Below are positions 62,701 to 64,000 of a stretch of 64,000 nt of DNA, piece after piece. Every line of letters starts with the position of its first letter. Position 1 is the stretch's first letter. Source of the DNA: G963674835 sp963674835. GTDB taxonomy: Bacteria > Planctomycetota > Planctomycetia > Pirellulales > Thermoguttaceae. A model generated the notes under the pieces. The model ran no database searches. It saw nothing but the letters and a program-made list of their open reading frames with translations, and was not told where the DNA came from. The translations under genes and the position numbers were made by a program. The stretch covers positions 2,046,001 to 2,110,000 of the forward strand of contig CAXXKC010000003.1 of assembly GCA_963674835.2 (NCBI GenBank). Direction: 5' to 3'.

Positions 62701-64000
62701 CGCAATCCACTGGTAACTTGACACGCCGTACCGGTAGGCAATACTGACGTTGCCTTCCGTGTCCATCGCCATGGCGGGAGTTTCGTAAGGAGTGCCCGTC
62801 GACGGCGTGTGCCGAACCTCGTCGCCCACGGGCGTGCCATCGGCGCCGTATCGCTGCAGAAGTATCTCGTCATGGTCCACCATGAAACCTTCCCAGGCGA
62901 TCACGCTGCTGCCGTCGGGCGCCATAGCGATCGTGGGTCGTTGCTGGTCGCCGGCCGCGGTCGTGTTGACGCGGAACTCAGCGCCCGCCCCCACAATCGG
63001 CAAGCTCGAAAACCAGCCAGAGTCCATTACCGCACGAATCGTGTACTCGCCGGGCTTCACGTCGCCGATCGTGTAGCTGCCATCGCTGGCAGTCACGGCA
63101 GACGGCTCATCGGGATCGTCCCACTGGCCGTCATTATCCAGGTCGACATAGATGGTCTGGCCTGGAAGTGGCAACTCGCCCTCGTCCCAGACCCCGTCCA
63201 CGTCCGCATCGTTCCACATATGGCCGCTGATGCTGGCAAGCTGGTAGTTGCCGAAGTCCTGCTCCAGCAGAATGTCGCCAGGCGCCAGCGTCAGGACGTA
63301 CGCACCGCCAGCAGGAGAGGATTGATCCCAGCCTTCCTGAAGCACCTCTCGCACGATATAGTCGCCCTGGAACAGGTCGATGAATGCGTACATCCCCGTC
63401 TCGTCGATCTCGGTGGTCGCCGGGTCATCCGCCAACGTTTCGGTGCTCGGTTCGCCGGCGTCGAGTTCGCCGTTGCCATTCTGATCGAGGTAGATGGTCC
63501 AGCCCGCCAGGCCCAGTTCTCCCGCATCCCACACCCCGTCCGCGTCTAAATCATTCCACTTCGCTCCGTGGACCTCCGCCGCCTGCCAGTTGCCGAAATC
63601 AACGTCCTCGACAATCTGCCCTTCACTGAGGGACACCTGATGCGTTCCGGGAACCGCACCCGACGACGGATAGGACTGCACCCAGCCGTCCGCAACGACC
63701 TCGGCTACCGTGTAATCGCCGGCCGCCAGGTCGGTGATACGGTAGGTGCCGTCCGCATCGGTTCTCGCCCAGCGCTCACCGACGTCGACTTGACCGTTGC
63801 CGTTGGCGTCCAAGTAGATGATCCAGTCCGCCAGGGCCGGTTCCCCCGCGTCCCACACCCCGTCCGCGTCTAAGTCGTTCCACTTCGCCCCGTGAATCTC
63901 CGCAGAGTAGGAACTCACGAGGGTTACGACATAGTCTTCCACCTCACCGTCTGAAGCTGCACCGGTCGCATCGGCCGCCGCTACATCAGTGCTCAGACGG
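56788..64000 (-). CDS. Giant surface protein with SdrD-B-like repeats, cadherin-like and C-terminal modules; 5' end outside window
   Basis: At least 2,400 aa are visible; the frame continues upstream through the last base. From N to C: repeated SdrD-B/prealbumin-like domains (GAKWNDLDADGVWDAGE, with calcium-type DxNGNG loops and GDYTVxE strands), a beta-propeller-like stretch with FRVNT-type repeats, the same set again (a 698-aa unit present twice), another SdrD-B domain (LFEDLNSNGAKDEGEPGLAD), a cadherin-like domain (ENQPAGALVGRL, FDYEARP) and four ~150-aa modules, then a tail without a sorting motif. It is probably a cell-surface or matrix adhesin. The domains are calcium-stabilised in known relatives. 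Confidence 0.85.
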   Translation of the reverse strand, partial: RLSTDVAAADATGAASDGEVEDYVVTLVSSYSAEIHGAKWNDLDADGVWDAGEPALADWIIYLDANGNGQVDVGERWARTDADGTYRITDLAAGDYTVAEVVADGWVQSYPSSGAVPGTHQVSLSEGQIVEDVDFGNWQAAEVHGAKWNDLDADGVWDAGELGLAGWTIYLDQNGNGELDAGEPSTETLADDPATTEIDETGMYAFIDLFQGDYIVREVLQEGWDQSSPAGGAYVLTLAPGDILLEQDFGNYQLASISGHMWNDADVDGVWDEGELPLPGQTIYVDLDNDGQWDDPDEPSAVTASDGSYTIGDVKPGEYTIRAVMDSGWFSSLPIVGAGAEFRVNTTAAGDQQRPTIAMAPDGSSVIAWEGFMVDHDEILLQRYGADGTPVGDEVRHTPSTGTPYETPAMAMDTEGNVSIAYRYGVSSYQWIAVGRYWADGTERGGLTATNVRGSYSSPSVAVSRDGKLAAVWQTYSSEVYARIWDADDTTLAGPFQVDGSGTGATVAWGRDDHFIVAWKHGDEIYARIYESDGTPVGDAFRVNTYTSGVQASPSIASDGIGNFVVSWYSQDQDGEGGGIFARLYRADGTPAGEEFQVNTHWEGTQSAPSVSMQPDGHFVIAWQSRYQDGDGYGIYAQAFRPDGAPLGREMQVNTYTLGDQSDPSVTVSMSEEYGLGDFIVTWQSDDQDGDGTGIYARRFSPATPYYALVLDSGEMAQDIDFGSFQGFQPAEIHGAKWNDLDADGVWDAGEPALADWIIYLDANGNGQVDVGERWARTDADGTYRITDLAAGDYTVAEVVADGWVQSYPSSGAVPGTHQVSLSEGQIVEDVDFGNWQAAEVHGAKWNDLDADGVWDAGELGLAGWTIYLDQNGNGELDAGEPSTETLADDPATTEIDETGMYAFIDLFQGDYIVREVLQEGWDQSSPAGGAYVLTLAPGDILLEQDFGNYQLASISGHMWNDADVDGVWDEGELPLPGQTIYVDLDNDGQWDDPDEPSAVTASDGSYTIGDVKPGEYTIRAVMDSGWFSSLPIVGAGAEFRVNTTAAGDQQRPTIAMAPDGSSVIAWEGFMVDHDEILLQRYGADGTPVGDEVRHTPSTGTPYETPAMAMDTEGNVSIAYRYGVSSYQWIAVGRYWADGTERGGLTATNVRGSYSSPSVAVSRDGKLAAVWQTYSSEVYARIWDADDTTLAGPFQVDGSGTGATVAWGRDDHFIVAWKHGDEIYARIYESDGTPVGDAFRVNTYTSGVQASPSIASDGIGNFVVSWYSQDQDGEGGGIFARLYRADGTPAGEEFQVNTHWEGTQSAPSVSMQPDGHFVIAWQSRYQDGDGYGIYAQAFRPDGAPLGREMQVNTYTLGDQSDPSVTVSMSEEYGLGDFIVTWQSDDQDGDGTGIYARRFSPATPYYALVLDSGEMAQDIDFGSFQRVTLSGMLFEDLNSNGAKDEGEPGLADRTIVLDLDSNESVNMTTQTLGDGTYSFSNVGPGTHRLLAVQQTGWMQTTPDPAAITVVSGQDVAGINFGNVENVPPTDISLSLNSLAENQPAGALVGRLTTTDLTVGDSHVYALVNTASYPDNEFFTIDASGNLLTTTSFDYEARPFCSICVQTTDTGGLSFEKSFHIAVRDLNERPVLDFDDYVPIDSHGAGQDSPGGYAVEDGGATLQLTGNHWKKIDYSYTITANTILEFDFWSSVQGEIQGIGFDTDDVVSSETAFQLYGTQTWGLQDHNDYVGPGVKHYVIPVGEFFTGDMSRLVFVNDDDAGDAGVSYFSNVKVYEMDLVVQVQDELQAYALKGYSVQDELTTDSYVGDDSRSLRFVGNAWKKVELSYTVTAATILEFDYQSSTEGEIQGIGFDTDESLSPGTFFQLYGTQTWGLQAYRDYAGSPGAVKHYVISVGEFFTGSMTRLVFGGDDDAAASAENVFSNLRVYEPELNVEVRGTMQPLVVTGYSVQDVQTKGLSTSDDFQSLRFIGNTWKKVELGDAYTVTANTILEFDFQSSDQGEIQGIGFDNDAILSPEWFFQVYGTQTWGLQANRDYASAAGSVKHYVIPIGNFFQGPMSYLILAADDDASAAAEVVFSNLRIYEPKLEVEVQGVVESYLVNGYGDQDVLTRELSFGDPAPGNDGFESLQFEGNTWKKVVLDSTYTVTANTILEFDYRSSVQGEIQGIGFDNDSTISEEWFFQLYGMQTWGLQAYRNYAASAGETMHYAIPVGEFFSGAMSYLIFAGDDDAHALAENWFSNIRLYEGESETPLMASAGLSADQTSLANENTTLESRLAGDQVLPSGQSAVSIDPLLLDSLLSRDSRTSLKSMAARRTLGPWEVEPTEPESSARSAVGVPGDSGNRFPDGELWKWFGPKVQQQMQDRALAELFDSSSHPEQDDDPLPNSGAIGHERLAELLPKWERKR
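57270..59115 (-). repeat. Four tandem ~450-480-bp modules in the giant protein
   Basis: Each module (about 150-160 aa) repeats GNxWKKVE, TILEFD(Y/F)xSSxxGEIQGIGFD, FQLYGTQTWGLQ, KHYVIPVGEFFTG and a Val/Tyr end (VYEPEL). Module boundaries lie near 58670, 58220 and 57755. The modules resemble carbohydrate- or ligand-binding beta-sandwiches, but I cannot place them in a family. Confidence 0.7.
59729..61808. repeat. Tandem duplication unit, left copy (2,080 nt identical)
   Basis: This block recurs at 61823-63902 with an offset of 2,094 nt, and I see no difference in the stretches I compared. The offset equals 698 codons, so the frame is preserved. Identity begins at TGGAAGCTGCCGAAG and ends at CCGTGAATCTCCGC. 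Confidence 0.9.
61823..63902. repeat. Tandem duplication unit, right copy
   Basis: Copy of 59729-61808; 14 nt (61809-61822) separate the two blocks. The sequence to the right of 63902 is unrelated to the junction. Confidence 0.9.

Noticed and set aside
57270..63902. Repeats considered as a CRISPR array or as an IS element
   Set aside because: Units are hundreds of bases long, in frame and inside one protein; there are no spacers and no transposase.

Overview
The window is high-GC DNA that looks like a planctomycete chromosome of the Pirellulales type. This is inferred from gene content: many secreted glycoside hydrolases and Asp-box sialidases, a PQQ-type beta-propeller protein, a giant SdrD-B-repeat surface protein, a tandem LPS-kinase-like protein, small planctomycete-style secreted and membrane proteins, and dispersed palindromic repeats I associate with that group. 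No rRNA gene or CRISPR array is visible.

0-8 kb: a 5'-complete, 3'-truncated secreted protein (minus strand), a short secreted protein, a five-bladed-propeller glycosidase-like protein, then metabolism: lysA (E. coli-type diaminopimelate decarboxylase), bioD, and the aguB-aguA pair that turns agmatine into putrescine.

8-31.7 kb: a glycan-degradation region. It holds a GH120-type xylosidase, two GH2 enzymes, a GH38-like mannosidase, a GH16 enzyme, a GH5-like enzyme, a GH67/GH20-like enzyme and four Asp-box sialidase-like proteins. A GntR/FadR regulator with a good promoter and palindromic operators starts a co-directional run (regulator, DegT/DnrJ aminotransferase, sialidases, GHs). An SSS sodium:solute symporter overlaps a cytosolic sialidase-like gene. 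Together they look like a system for cleaving, importing and using a complex (probably xylan- or glycoprotein-like) polysaccharide; the substrate is inferred.

31.7-46.3 kb: a serine protease with a degenerate second protease domain, an unrecognised secreted enzyme-like protein, an M50-like membrane protein, a membrane-GNAT fusion, CstA, a reverse transcriptase with retron hallmarks preceded by a structured RNA, a small L7/L12-C-terminal-like protein, a PQQ propeller protein, a tandem kinase-like protein and a diguanylate cyclase.

46.3-56.4 kb: tRNA-Asp with an integrase reading into its 3' end marks an integrated island. The integrase gene is broken by a 94-nt hairpin element; a second copy of the element sits 1.5 kb away. 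The island carries a type I restriction-modification operon (hsdR-hsdS-HD hydrolase-YwgA-like-hsdM) in which two non-RM genes are nested. A remnant of a secreted-protein gene directly after hsdM may mark the right edge.

56.8-64 kb: one very long surface protein (5' end outside the window) containing a 2,094-bp in-frame tandem duplication and four C-terminal ~150-aa modules.

The two most interesting systems are the candidate retron (RT at 40291-41229 with an a1/a2-closed structured RNA at 41517-41637) and the type I RM operon with an embedded HD-hydrolase/YwgA pair.
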